A DNA stretch of 64,000 nucleotides from NCBI GenBank assembly GCA_036563665.1, contig DATCLY010000069.1, positions 50,380-114,379 of the forward strand, read 5' to 3'. The notes under the pieces were generated by a model that was given only the letters and a program-made list of their open reading frames with translations, ran no database searches and was not told the origin of the DNA. Source of the stretch: FEN-1219 sp036563665 (lineage in GTDB: Bacteria; Pseudomonadota; Gammaproteobacteria; Steroidobacterales; Rariloculaceae). Shown one piece after another: positions 47,310 through 57,453 of the stretch (its first letter is position 1; the number at the start of each line of letters is the position of its first letter). A program made the position numbers and the translations under genes.

Positions 47310-48095
47310 CTAGTGGCGGCGCTCGGCGAGCATCTTCTTGATCTCGGCGATGGCGCGGCCGGGATTCAGGTTCTTCGGGCACACGTCCGTGCAGTTCAGG
47401 ATCGTGTGGCAGCGGTAGAGCCGGAACGCGTCGTCGAGGTCGTCGAGCCGCTCGCCCTTCGCCTCGTCACGGCTGTCGACGAGCCAGCGGTAGGCCTGCA
47501 GCAGCGCGGCGGGGCCCAAGTAACGGTCGGGATTCCACCAGTAGCTCGGGCAGGACGTCGTGCAGCACGCGCACAGGATGCACGCCGACGGCTCGTTGAT
47601 CTTCTCCTGGTCTTCCTTGGACTGCAGCCGCTCGCGGTCCGGCGGTGGCGGCGTCTGCGCCTGGAGCCACGGCTTCACGGCGGCGTACTGCGCGTAGAAG
47701 CGCGTGAGGTCCGTCACGAGGTCCTTCACGACGGGCTGGCTCGGCAGCGGATAGATCGTCACGGCCGCGCCCTTCACGTCCTCCACGGGCGTGAGGCACG
47801 CGAGCGCGTTGGTGCCGCCGATGTTCATGGAGCAGGACCCGCAGATGCCTTCCCGGCACGAGCGCCGGAACGACAGCGTGGGGTCGATCTCGTTTTTGAT
47901 CTTGAACAGCGCGTCGAGGACCATCGGACCGCAGTCCGCCATGTCCACGGTGTAGCTGTCGAGGCGCGGGTTCTCGCCCGACGTGGGATCGTAGCGGTAC
48001 ACGCGGAACTCGCGCGGGTTCTTGGCCCCCTCCGGGGCGGGATGCTTCTTGCCCTCCTGCACCTTCGAGTTCGGGGGCAGCGTGAACTTGGCCAT
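47310..48095 (-). CDS. sdhB: Succinate dehydrogenase iron-sulfur subunit
   Basis: A 261-residue subunit with the 2Fe-2S cysteines in SCREGICGSCSMNI and the 4Fe-4S/3Fe-4S cysteines in CILCACCTTSCPSYW and CHTILNCTDVCPKNLNP. It passes electrons from SdhA to quinone at SdhCD. Follows sdhA by 13 bases. Confidence 0.97.
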   Translation of the reverse strand: MAKFTLPPNSKVQEGKKHPAPEGAKNPREFRVYRYDPTSGENPRLDSYTVDMADCGPMVLDALFKIKNEIDPTLSFRRSCREGICGSCSMNIGGTNALACLTPVEDVKGAAVTIYPLPSQPVVKDLVTDLTRFYAQYAAVKPWLQAQTPPPPDRERLQSKEDQEKINEPSACILCACCTTSCPSYWWNPDRYLGPAALLQAYRWLVDSRDEAKGERLDDLDDAFRLYRCHTILNCTDVCPKNLNPGRAIAEIKKMLAERRH

Positions 48096-48108
48096 GCGAG
48101 TTGAGCTC

Positions 48109-49902
48109 CTAGTAGGTCCGCGCCTTCGGTGGAATCGGGTCGACGTCGCTCGTGAGCGTCTTGAGCTGCACGGGCCGGTAGTCGAACTTCACCTGGCCGC
48201 GGTTGTCCACCCACACCAGGGTGTGCTTGAGCCAGTTGATGTCGGCGCGCTCCGGGTAGTCCTCGCGCGCCTGCGCGCCGCGGCTCTCGGTGCGGTTCAG
48301 GGCGGACTTGATCGTGCCCATGGCCTGCAGCAGCAGGTTCTCGAGCTCCAGCGTCTCGATGAGATCGGTGTTCCAGATGAGCGAGCGGTCGCTCACGCCC
48401 ACGTCCTCGAACGACGCGAACACCTGCTCGAGCTTGTCGATGCCTTCCTGGAACGACTCGCCGGTGCGGAACACGGCGGCGTGATTCTGCATCACCCGCT
48501 GCATGTTCAGGCGGATCTTCGCGGTGGGCAGCTTGCCCTTCGCGTTGCGCAGCTTGTCGAGCCGCGCCACCGCCTCATCGCCCGCGCCCCTTGGGAGCGC
48601 CGCCCCGCGGGTGCCCGCGCCGGGCTCGATGAGCTCGCCGCAGCGCTCGGCCGCGGCCCGGCCGAACACCACGAGGTCGATGAGCGAGTTGGAGCCCAAG
48701 CGGTTTGCGCCGTGCACCGACACGCACGCGGCCTCGCCGACGGCCATGAGGCCCGGCACCACGTATTCCTCGCCGCGGTCGTTCTTCGCGAGCACCTCGC
48801 CCCGGTAGTTCGTGGGGATGCCGCCCATGTTGTAGTGCACGGTGGGCAGCACCGGGATTGGCGCCTTGGTGACGTCCACGCCGGCGAAGATCTTGGCCGT
48901 CTCGGCGATGCCCGGCAGGCGCTCCTCGATGACGTCGCGGCCGAGGTGCTCGAGGTGCAGCAGCACGTGGTCCTTGTGCGGACCCACGCCCCTGCCCTCG
49001 CGGATCTCGATGGTGATCGCGCGGCTCACCACGTCGCGCGAGGCGAGGTCCTTCGCGTTGGGCGCATAGCGCTCCATGAACCGCTCGCCTTCGGAGTTGG
49101 TGAGGTAGCCGCCCTCGCCGCGCACGCCTTCCGTGATCAGCATGCCGGCGCCATACACGCCGGTGGGGTGGAACTGCACGAACTCGAGATCCTGCAGGGG
49201 CAGCCCGGCGCGCAGCACCATCGCGTTGCCGTCGCCCGTGCAGATGTGGGCGGAGGTGCACGAGAAGTAGCACCGGCCGTAGCCGCCCGTGGCGAGGATG
49301 ACCATCTCCGAGCGGAAGCGGTGCAGGCGGCCCGTGGCGAGGTCGATGGCGACCACACCCTTGCAGGCGCCGTCCACCATGACGAGATCGATGGCGAAGT
49401 ACTCGACGAAGAACTCGGCCTGGTGCTTGAGCGACTGCTGGTAGAGCGTGTGCAGCATCGCGTGCCCGGTGCGGTCCGCCGCGGCGCAGGTGCGCTGCGC
49501 GGTGCCTTCGCCGAAGTGCGTGGTCATGCCGCCGAACGGCCGCTGGTAGATGCGGCCGTCCTCGGTGCGCGAGAAGGGCACGCCGTAGTGCTCGAGCTCG
49601 ATGACGGCCGTCGGCGCCATCTTGCACATGTACTCGATGGCGTCCTGGTCGCCGAGCCAGTCCGACCCCTTCACGGTGTCGTACATGTGCCAGCGCCAGT
49701 CGTCCTCGCCCATGTTGCCGAGCGCGGCGCTGATGCCGCCCTGCGCCGCCACCGTGTGGCTGCGCGTGGGGAACACTTTCGTGATGCAGGCCGTGGACAG
49801 TCCCTGCTCGGCGAGGCCGAGTGTGGCCCGCAGGCCCGCGCCGCCGGCGCCCACCACCACCACGTCGTAGCGGTGGTCGATGAACTCGTACTCCTTGGTC
49901 AT
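48109..49902 (-). CDS. sdhA: Succinate dehydrogenase flavoprotein subunit
   Basis: A 597-residue catalytic subunit. The dinucleotide motif VVVGAGGAGL is followed by the covalent FAD ligand His49 (SHTVAAQGG), HPTGVYGAGMLITEG and the RLGSNSLIDLVVFG motif. The ATG at 49902 overlaps the sdhD stop by four bases; the open frame continues far upstream without homology. Confidence 0.97.
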   Translation of the reverse strand: MTKEYEFIDHRYDVVVVGAGGAGLRATLGLAEQGLSTACITKVFPTRSHTVAAQGGISAALGNMGEDDWRWHMYDTVKGSDWLGDQDAIEYMCKMAPTAVIELEHYGVPFSRTEDGRIYQRPFGGMTTHFGEGTAQRTCAAADRTGHAMLHTLYQQSLKHQAEFFVEYFAIDLVMVDGACKGVVAIDLATGRLHRFRSEMVILATGGYGRCYFSCTSAHICTGDGNAMVLRAGLPLQDLEFVQFHPTGVYGAGMLITEGVRGEGGYLTNSEGERFMERYAPNAKDLASRDVVSRAITIEIREGRGVGPHKDHVLLHLEHLGRDVIEERLPGIAETAKIFAGVDVTKAPIPVLPTVHYNMGGIPTNYRGEVLAKNDRGEEYVVPGLMAVGEAACVSVHGANRLGSNSLIDLVVFGRAAAERCGELIEPGAGTRGAALPRGAGDEAVARLDKLRNAKGKLPTAKIRLNMQRVMQNHAAVFRTGESFQEGIDKLEQVFASFEDVGVSDRSLIWNTDLIETLELENLLLQAMGTIKSALNRTESRGAQAREDYPERADINWLKHTLVWVDNRGQVKFDYRPVQLKTLTSDVDPIPPKARTY

Positions 49903-50285
49903 GGCAACGGTCCGAACGTGATGCGCAGCACGCTGTAGATCCCGGCCACGGCGAGCGCCGCGTGGCCGAGCGCGGAGAGGATCAGGCCGCCGACCTTGAG
50001 CGGCTTCGCGTGCAGATAGTCCTCGATCACGACCTGCAGGCCGAGATAGGAGTGGTAGGTCAAGGCGAGCGCGGTCAGGAGCAACAGGATGCCCGTCACG
50101 GGCCGGCGCGCCCAGGCGACCACGGTCTCGTACGTGAAGTCGTCGAGCGTCGCGAAGCTCACGAGCAGCCACAGGCCGAGCGGGACGAGCGCGACCGCCG
50201 TGACCCGCTGCGCCCACCAGTGTTCGACGGCGCCGTGCGCCGCCCCGAGTCCCAGCACCCGGTTCAACGGTGTGACGAGGTTCAA
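49899..50285 (-). CDS. sdhD: Succinate dehydrogenase membrane anchor SdhD
   Basis: A 128-residue three-helix anchor. HWWAQRVTAVALVPLGLWLL opens the first helix, and LTYHSYLGLQVVIEDYLH contains the haem-ligand region. With SdhC it binds haem b and ubiquinone. Overlaps sdhA. Confidence 0.92.
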   Translation of the reverse strand: MNLVTPLNRVLGLGAAHGAVEHWWAQRVTAVALVPLGLWLLVSFATLDDFTYETVVAWARRPVTGILLLLTALALTYHSYLGLQVVIEDYLHAKPLKVGGLILSALGHAALAVAGIYSVLRITFGPLP

Positions 50286-50294
50286 TGGACGCTC

Positions 50295-50675
50295 CTAGAA
50301 GATGACGGCAAATGCGTAGACGAGGGCGGCCGCCACGGCGACGATGATCACCGTCCAGCCGCTGGTCCTGATCTGGCCTCGCTCGAAGCCGTGGCCCGTG
50401 TCCCAGACGAGATGCCGGATGCCATTGGCGAGGTGGTAGAAGAACGCCAGCGTCCACAGGAGCAGCAGCGGCTTGAACCAGGCCGCGCCGTAGACGGCCT
50501 GCGCGCTGCGATAGGACTCCGCGCCGCTCGCGAGCGCGATCAGCCAGCCGCAGAACACGAATGCGCCGAGCGTCAACAGCAGCCCCGAGATGCGGTGCAT
50601 GCTCGAGAGCCACATCGTGATCCGCCAGCGGTAAATCTGCAGGTGCGGCGACAACGGCCGCGCTTGCGCGTTCAT
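50295..50675 (-). CDS. sdhC: Succinate dehydrogenase cytochrome b556 subunit
   Basis: A 126-residue three-helix subunit with RPLSPHLQIYRW, SSMHRISGLLL and the haem-binding YHLANGIRHLVWD motif. Its ATG lies 91 bases after the SDHAF4-like gene, with a REP-like hairpin in between. Confidence 0.94.
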   Translation of the reverse strand: MNAQARPLSPHLQIYRWRITMWLSSMHRISGLLLTLGAFVFCGWLIALASGAESYRSAQAVYGAAWFKPLLLLWTLAFFYHLANGIRHLVWDTGHGFERGQIRTSGWTVIIVAVAAALVYAFAVIF

Positions 50676-50714
50676 CGTCCGATCAGTCTCCCGGGTAGTG
50701 AATCGCGACCGCAG

Positions 50715-50754
50715 AACCGCTCCCGAAACCGGGAGCGGCGTCCCGCCGCGATCC
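50715..50754. repeat. REP-like variant between the SDHAF4-like gene and sdhC
   Basis: ACCGCTCCCG..CCGGGAGCGG is an inverted pair, and GGGAGCGGCG-TCC-CGCCGCGATCC (50731-50754) keeps the REP ends GGGAGCGGC and GCCGCGATC with an altered stem tip. It lies inside the presumed sdh transcript. Confidence 0.6.
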
Positions 50755-50765
50755 TAGGTTTCGGC

Positions 50766-50936
50766 TCAAAAGTCGATGCAACGGCCGGCCCGTTCCCAGT
50801 CGCCGTAGCGCGTTGGCTCCGGCCCCTTGGGACCGTTGATTTCACGCGGTTTTTCGTTGGCTTCGCGCACCGGCTCTGCGGCCGGTTCGAGCGGTTCGCG
50901 CTCTTCCTGCGGCGCTTGTACGGCCTTCGTAGGCAT
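50766..50936 (-). CDS. DUF1674/SDHAF4-like succinate dehydrogenase assembly factor
   Basis: A 56-codon gene read by hand from ATG 50936 to TGA 50766. After an acidic, Pro/Glu-rich N-terminus it ends with PKGPEPTRYGDWERAGRCID plus Phe, which fits the DUF1674 signature of SDHAF4 (Sdh8 in yeast). That factor stabilises free flavinated SdhA before it joins SdhB. Position directly upstream of sdhC on the same strand supports the assignment. Bacterial members are common in alpha- and some gammaproteobacteria. Only 38 bases separate it from the divergent ygfZ. Confidence 0.9.
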   Translation of the reverse strand: MPTKAVQAPQEEREPLEPAAEPVREANEKPREINGPKGPEPTRYGDWERAGRCIDF

Positions 50937-50974
50937 CGGCTAAAGTTTGCCAGAATCCTGCGCGAGGCGCATCC

Positions 50975-51859
50975 ATGAGTGTAACGTTCTGTCCGCTGCC
51001 CCACGTCGGCTGCATCGAAGCCGAAGGCGCGGACGCGGAGGCGTTCCTGCACGGCCAGCTCAGCCTCGATGTGAAGCGCCTCGAGCCCGAGCGGGCGCCG
51101 CTCGCGGGCTGGCACGACGCGCGGGGCCGGCTGCGCGCCCTGTTCCGCGTGCTGCGGCTGCCGGACCGCTTCCTGCTGCTCGCCCCGCGGGCCGGGCTCG
51201 AGGACACGGCGACCGCCCTGCGGCGGTTCGTGCTGCGTGCCCGCGTGGCGCTCCGCACCGACGGCCCGTGGCGGAGCGCCGCGCTCGTCGGCGACGCGGA
51301 CGACTGGCTCGCCGGCCGCGCCGTGCGCGCCGAGGGGGCCGACGCGTTGCGGCGCGACGGGGCGCTCCTGTGGCTGCGCCACGGCGAGTCGCTGTGGCAG
51401 GCCGTGGGCGACGAAGGGGCCCTGGCCGAGGTCGGCGGCGCGCTGCCCCGGGGCTCGAGCGCGCTCGGGGCGCTCGCCGAGATCCGCCTCGGCATCCCGG
51501 AGCTGCCCCCGGCGCTCGCGGAGCGCTACCTGCCGCAGATGCTGCACCTCGACCGGCTCGGCGCCGTGTCGTTCGACAAGGGCTGCTATCCGGGGCAGGA
51601 GGTGATCACCCGCATCCGCTACCGCGGCGCCGTGAAGCGCCACCTGCGCCGCTACCGCGCGGCAGGCGCGCCGCCGGCGCCCGGCACCCCGGTCGTCGAC
51701 GAGGGCGGCGGCGAGCGCGGCGAAGTGCTGCGCGCGGCCCCCGCCGACGATGGCAGCGAGCTCCTCGCGGTCGTGGAGGACGAAGCCGCCCCCGTCCCGC
51801 TCTTCTTAGGCCCCGACCGCACGCCCCTCACCGAGCTCCCGCTGCCCTACATCGGCTGA
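50975..51859 (+). CDS. ygfZ: YgfZ folate-binding iron-sulfur cluster protein
   Basis: A 294-residue GcvT-like protein with the KGCYPGQEV signature holding the essential Cys. It uses folate in maintenance of iron-sulfur enzymes. It is divergent from the SDH assembly and structural genes, whose SdhB needs such clusters. The N-terminus CPLPHVGCIEAEGADAEAFLHGQL is typical. Confidence 0.94.
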   Translation: MSVTFCPLPHVGCIEAEGADAEAFLHGQLSLDVKRLEPERAPLAGWHDARGRLRALFRVLRLPDRFLLLAPRAGLEDTATALRRFVLRARVALRTDGPWRSAALVGDADDWLAGRAVRAEGADALRRDGALLWLRHGESLWQAVGDEGALAEVGGALPRGSSALGALAEIRLGIPELPPALAERYLPQMLHLDRLGAVSFDKGCYPGQEVITRIRYRGAVKRHLRRYRAAGAPPAPGTPVVDEGGGERGEVLRAAPADDGSELLAVVEDEAAPVPLFLGPDRTPLTELPLPYIG

Positions 51860-51869
51860 GTCCCCGGGG

Positions 51870-51930
51870 GTGGGAGCGGCTTTCTAGCCGCGATTGTGTG
51901 TGCCGCTCGTCCTGCGTCACCGCAGGCGGC
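51870..51930 (+). repeat. REP-like unit with flanking decamer
   Basis: GTGGGAGCGGCTTTCTAGCC then GCGATT (51870-51895), followed by ACCGCAGGCG at 51919-51928. It lies between the convergent ygfZ and lysS genes and may end both transcripts. Confidence 0.85.
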
Positions 51931-51935
51931 ACGGC

Positions 51936-53441
<1,506 letters not shown>

Positions 53442-53444
53442 GCG

Positions 53445-54540
53445 CTACAGGCCCTGCTTCAAGCTCGCCTCGAGGAACTCGTCGAGATCGCCGTCGAGCA
53501 CGGCGCTCGGCTGGCCGCTCTCGACGCCCGTGCGCAGGTCCTTCACCCGCGACTGGTCGAGCACGTAGGAGCGGATCTGATTGCCCCAGCCGATGTCCGC
53601 CTTGCCCTCCTCCACGAGCTGCGCCTCCTCGCGGCGCTTCTGCTGCTCGAGCTCGTAGAGCTTCGCGCGCAGCTGTCCCATCGCCATGGCCTTGTTCTTG
53701 TGCTGCGAGCGGTCGTTCTGGCACTGCACCACGATGCCGGTCGGAATGTGCGTGATGCGCACGGCCGACTCGGTCTTGTTGACGTGCTGGCCGCCCGCGC
53801 CGCTCGCGCGGTACACGTCGATGCGCAGGTCCGCCGGGTTGATCTCGATCTCGATGTCGTCGTCGAGCTCCGGCGAGACGAACACGGCCGCGAACGACGT
53901 GTGCCGGCGATGGCCGGCGTCGAACGGCGACTTGCGCACCAGGCGATGGACGCCGGTCTCGGTGCGGAGCCACCCATAGGCGTACTCGCCCCGCACGTGC
54001 ACGGTGGCGCTCTTGATACCCGCCACCTCGCCGGCGGAGATCTCGAGGATCTCGGTCTCGAACCCGTGCGACTCGGCCCAGCGCAGGTACATGCGCAGCA
54101 GCATCTCCGCCCAGTCCTGCGCCTCCGTGCCGCCCGAGCCCGCCGTGATGTCGAGGAAGGCGTTGTGCGAGTCCATGGGGCCCGAGAACATGCGCCGGAA
54201 CTCGAGCCGCCCGATCTCCTTCGCGACGCGCTCCACGTCGGCGGCCACGTCACCGAGCGCGGCCTCGTCGCGCTCCTCGCGCGCGAGCGCGTGCAGCTCC
54301 GCGGCCTCGTCGAGGGCCTTGCGGACGCGGTCGAGGGTGTGCACCACGCTCTCGAGCTCGGCGCGCTCGCGGCCTAGGCTCTGCGCCCGCTCGGGATCCG
54401 ACCAGACCTCGGGATCCTCGAGCTCGCGCTGCACTTCCTCGAGCCGCTCGCGCTTCGCCTCGTAGTCAAAGATACCTCCAGAGAGCGGCGCACCGCTCCT
54501 TGAGCGAGACGATCTCGGTGCCGATCTGTCCGTGTTCCAT
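53445..54540 (-). CDS. prfB: Peptide chain release factor 2, expressed by programmed +1 frameshift
   Basis: The coding sequence starts at ATG 54540, reads 24 codons to CTT, meets TGA at 54468-54466 and continues in the +1 frame (DYEAKRERLEE) to 53445. The total is 364 residues (E. coli 365). The SPF stop-recognition motif (KSPFDAG) and the catalytic GGQ (SGAGGQHVNK) are present. The frameshift lets RF2 regulate its own synthesis: when RF2 is scarce the TGA is bypassed. A caller without this knowledge would start the gene at 54434 and lose about 35 residues. Confidence 0.96.
54465..54479 (-). promoter_or_regulatory. prfB programmed frameshift site
   Basis: On the minus strand GGAGG (54479-54475) is followed three bases later by CTTTGAC: an internal Shine-Dalgarno element, a slippery CTT and the TGA with a following C. 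This is the classic RF2 recoding signal. Confidence 0.95.
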
Positions 54541-54670
54541 GCCGATCTCGCGGGGAAGCCGGCGCGCCGTCCCGGGGCGCGCGTCGGGGGCGCAGTGTAG
54601 CAAATCGCGGCGCGCGGGCCGCGCGCCTATAATCGAAGCATGCGCGCTCTCGCCAGCACGCGCGCTGACG

Positions 54671-55051
54671 GTGCCCGCCTTGCAGCTCACTCGCGACACG
54701 TCCGACGCCAACGTCATTCACGCCTGGGAGCGCGGCCGCGTGCGCGTGGGCGAGACCTGGATCGAGGGCCCGCTGATCGTGGCCGCGGACCGGATCATCG
54801 CGTGGGACGTGGCCGGGCCGCACGCGCTCGCCGCGGCGGATCTCGCGCCCGCGATCGAGCTCGAGCCGGAGGTCATCCTCGTGGGCACGGGCGCCGAGCT
54901 GCTGCTGCCCGACGTGGGCCTCATGGCGGAGCTCGCCGCCCAGGGCATCGGCCTCGAGATCATGAGCACGCCCGCCGCGTGCCGCACGTACAACGTGCTG
55001 GTCAACGAGCGCCGCCGCGTCGTGGCCGCGCTCTTCAACGAGCGCCGGTAA
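54671..55051 (+). CDS. Mth938-like (DUF498) protein
   Basis: About 126 residues from GTG 54671 (PALQLTRDTSDANVIHAW). It belongs to the Mth938/NDUFAF3-like fold family, with the ILVGTGAELLLPD and MSTPAACRTYNVL motifs. Mitochondrial relatives assist complex I assembly; bacterial function is unproven. The start is uncertain, since non-conserved upstream codons remain open. Divergent from prfB. Confidence 0.85.
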   Translation: MPALQLTRDTSDANVIHAWERGRVRVGETWIEGPLIVAADRIIAWDVAGPHALAAADLAPAIELEPEVILVGTGAELLLPDVGLMAELAAQGIGLEIMSTPAACRTYNVLVNERRRVVAALFNERR

Positions 55052-55068
55052 CGACCGACCACCCCCGC

Positions 55069-55176
55069 CGCCTGCGGTGACGCCGAAGATCGCGAACTTT
55101 GGCGTTCGCGCAGGGGCCCGACGCCGCGTCGCGAGCGTTGTAGCGCTGAAGATCGCGGCTAGAGAGCCGCTCCCCC
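55069..55176 (-). repeat. REP-like unit and hairpin-element remnant
   Basis: CGCCTGCGGT (55069-55078), then GGCGTTCGCGCAGGGGCCCG (55101-55120), identical to 27006-27025 at the left edge of hairpin copy B, then an inverted REP unit at 55149-55176 (GCGGCTAGAGAGCCGC). It fills the space between two convergent genes. Confidence 0.8.
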
Positions 55177-55185
55177 AGGCTTCGG

Positions 55186-55932
55186 TTAGCGGCGCGGGGG
55201 GAGGTAGAGGAGCGGATCGACGGGGACGCCGTTGCGCCGGATCTCGAAGTGGAGCCGCGGCTCGCGCCCCGGGCCCAGGCCCATCGTCGCGATCTGCGTG
55301 CCGCGCGCCACCTCGTCGCCCTGCGCCACCAGCAGCCGGTCGTTGTAGCCGTACGCCGTGAGGTACGTGTCGTTGTGGCGAATGATCACGAGCTCGCCGT
55401 AGCCGATGAGGCCGCGCCCCGCGTAGACCACGCGGCCGGGCGCGGCCGCGTAGATCGGCTGCCCGGCGGTGCCGCGGATGCCGATGCCGGTCGCGATGCC
55501 CGAGCTCGAGCCGAACGTGCTCGCCACCGTGCCGGCCGTGGGCCACTGCCACGCGGGCGGCGGCGACGAAGGCTCCGGCGAGGGCGGCGCACGGCGGGCG
55601 GGCGCGGTCGAGCGCTTCGGGTTCGCGGCCGGCCTCGCCGCGACGGCGGCCGGCGCGGCCGCGGGCGCGCGCTCGGTTCGCGACGCCCCGGGCGGCACGA
55701 GCGTCAGCCGCTGGCCGACGAAGAGCACGTCCGGATCCGACAGCCGGTTCCACTGCGTGAGCGCCCGCCAGTCGAGGCCATGCCGCGCAGCGATCGAGTA
55801 GAGCGTGTCGCCCGGGCGCACCACGTAGGTCGTCGCGTCGGTCGCGGCGTCCGCGGACGATCGGCCGGGCGGCGGGTTGTACAGCGACGTCGTGCACCCG
55901 CCCAGCACGCCGATGGCGAGCAGCAGGCGCAC
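55186..55932 (-). CDS. nlpD: NlpD-like lipoprotein with LysM and LytM domains
   Basis: A 248-residue precursor from GTG 55932 (a TTG at 55941 is also possible). It has a lipobox VLGGC, a LysM domain (TYVVRPGDTLYSIAARHG), a Pro/Ala-rich linker and a C-terminal M23/LytM domain whose zinc ligands are incomplete (AYGYND). This fits NlpD, which activates amidase AmiC rather than cutting wall itself. It follows pcm, but rpoS, the usual next gene, is absent. Confidence 0.92.
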   Translation of the reverse strand: MRLLLAIGVLGGCTTSLYNPPPGRSSADAATDATTYVVRPGDTLYSIAARHGLDWRALTQWNRLSDPDVLFVGQRLTLVPPGASRTERAPAAAPAAVAARPAANPKRSTAPARRAPPSPEPSSPPPAWQWPTAGTVASTFGSSSGIATGIGIRGTAGQPIYAAAPGRVVYAGRGLIGYGELVIIRHNDTYLTAYGYNDRLLVAQGDEVARGTQIATMGLGPGREPRLHFEIRRNGVPVDPLLYLPPRR

Positions 55933-55937
55933 GCCCC

Positions 55938-56615
55938 TCAAGTCTCGGTTCCTTCCAGGAAAGGCACGAACGACACCGGCGCAAGCTCCTGCTGCATGAA
56001 GTCGGACCCCCTGCGCGTCACGCACACGAGGCTCTGCCGCCCGCGCCGGCCGATCGGGATCACGAGCCGCCCGCCGTCGTCGAGCTGCTCCAGCAGGCTC
56101 TTCGGCACCACCTCGGGCGCCGCCGCCACGAGGATCGCCTGGAACGGCGCCTGGCTCCGCCAGCCGTGCCAGCCGTCGGCGTGGCGCAGGCTCACGTTGA
56201 CGATGTTCAACGCCCGTAGATTTTCGCGCGCCCGGCTGACCAGCGCCTGAATGCGCTCGATGCTGAAGATGTGCTGGGCGAAGGGCGCGAGCACGGCGGT
56301 CTGGTAGCCGCACCCGGTGCCGATCTCGAGCACCTTGCCGAGCTTGCCGCCGGCCGGCAGCCCCCTCAGCAGCGCCTCCGTCATGACGGCCACGATGTAG
56401 GGCTGCGAGATGGTCTGCCCGAAGCCGATGGGCAGCGCCGTGTCCTCGTAGGCGCGGCTCGCGAGCGCCTCGTCCACGAACAGGTGCCGCGGCACGGAGC
56501 GGATACGCTCGAGCACCTGGACGTTGCGGATGCCTTCCGCTCGCAGGCGCTCGACCAGCCGGTCCCGCGTGCGGGCGGACGTCATGCCGATGCCGGAGAG
56601 CTTCTGCGGGTTCAC
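55938..56615 (-). CDS. pcm: Protein-L-isoaspartate O-methyltransferase
   Basis: A 225-residue SAM-dependent repair enzyme with the LPIGFGQTISQPYIVA motif and SAM loop VLEIGTGCGYQ. GTG 56615 overlaps the surE stop as GTGA. Part of the conserved surE-pcm-nlpD stationary-phase cluster. Confidence 0.95.
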   Translation of the reverse strand: MNPQKLSGIGMTSARTRDRLVERLRAEGIRNVQVLERIRSVPRHLFVDEALASRAYEDTALPIGFGQTISQPYIVAVMTEALLRGLPAGGKLGKVLEIGTGCGYQTAVLAPFAQHIFSIERIQALVSRARENLRALNIVNVSLRHADGWHGWRSQAPFQAILVAAAPEVVPKSLLEQLDDGGRLVIPIGRRGRQSLVCVTRRGSDFMQQELAPVSFVPFLEGTET

Positions 56616-57361
56616 TGCAGGCCGCGCAGCCAGTTGCCGACCGGAGCGAGCGCCTTGTGGTCCGTGAGGTCCACCTTGATGGGCGTGACCGACACGCGCC
56701 GCTCGGCGATGGCGTTGAAGTCCGTGCCGGGCCCCGCGTCCTGCCCGGGACCCGCCGGGCCGATCCAGTAGACGGGCCGGTTCTTCGGATCGAGCGCCTT
56801 CAGCACCGGCTCCGACTTGTGCCTGAAACCGAGCCGCGCGCACTCGAAGCCCTCGATCTGCTCGAGCGGCAGGTCCGGCACGTTCACGTTGAGAATGGTG
56901 TCCCGCGGCAGCGGCTCCGCGATGAGGTGCTCCACGAGCCGGCGCGCCACCGCGGCCGCCGTGTCGAAATGGCCGTTCTCCTCGAGCACGAGCGAAACGG
57001 CGAGCGCGGGCACGCCGAGGAAGCGGGCTTCCATGGCGGCCGCTACCGTGCCGGAATACAACACGTCGTCGCCCAGGTTCGCGCCGTGGTTGATGCCCGA
57101 GATCACCATGTCGGGGTCCGGCTCGAGCAGCCCCGTGATCGCGATGTGCACGCAATCGGTGGGCGTGCCGTTCACGTAGTATACGTTCGGCTCCACCCGC
57201 TCCACGCGCAGCGGCGTCTCGAGCGTGAGGGAGTTGCTCGCGCCGCTGCGGTTGCGATCCGGCGCGACGACGATGATCTCCCCGAGCCCCGCCAAGGCCG
57301 AGGCGAGGGTCCGCAAACCAACCGCCTGATAGCCGTCGTCATTGCAAAGCAAAATGCGCAC
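56612..57361 (-). CDS. surE: 5'/3'-nucleotidase SurE
   Basis: A 249-residue metal-dependent phosphatase. It begins RILLCNDDGYQAVG with the two metal-binding Asp, then RNRSGASNSLTL and GINHGANLGDDVLYSGT. GTG 57361 is chosen because it puts the conserved RILL directly after the start; the frame is open another 27 codons. Confidence 0.95.
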   Translation of the reverse strand: MRILLCNDDGYQAVGLRTLASALAGLGEIIVVAPDRNRSGASNSLTLETPLRVERVEPNVYYVNGTPTDCVHIAITGLLEPDPDMVISGINHGANLGDDVLYSGTVAAAMEARFLGVPALAVSLVLEENGHFDTAAAVARRLVEHLIAEPLPRDTILNVNVPDLPLEQIEGFECARLGFRHKSEPVLKALDPKNRPVYWIGPAGPGQDAGPGTDFNAIAERRVSVTPIKVDLTDHKALAPVGNWLRGLQ

Positions 57362-57453
57362 GTGGTCTCGAACCGCAAATCGGCTAACTATAATCGGCCC
57401 GGCGCGGCGCTCCCACCGACACCGTGCCTCCCGACCGGCCACGGAGACCGAAC

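Noticed and set aside
53445..54540. prfB as a frameshifted pseudogene
   Set aside because: The in-frame TGA sits in the canonical RF2 recoding context and the rest of the gene is intact.
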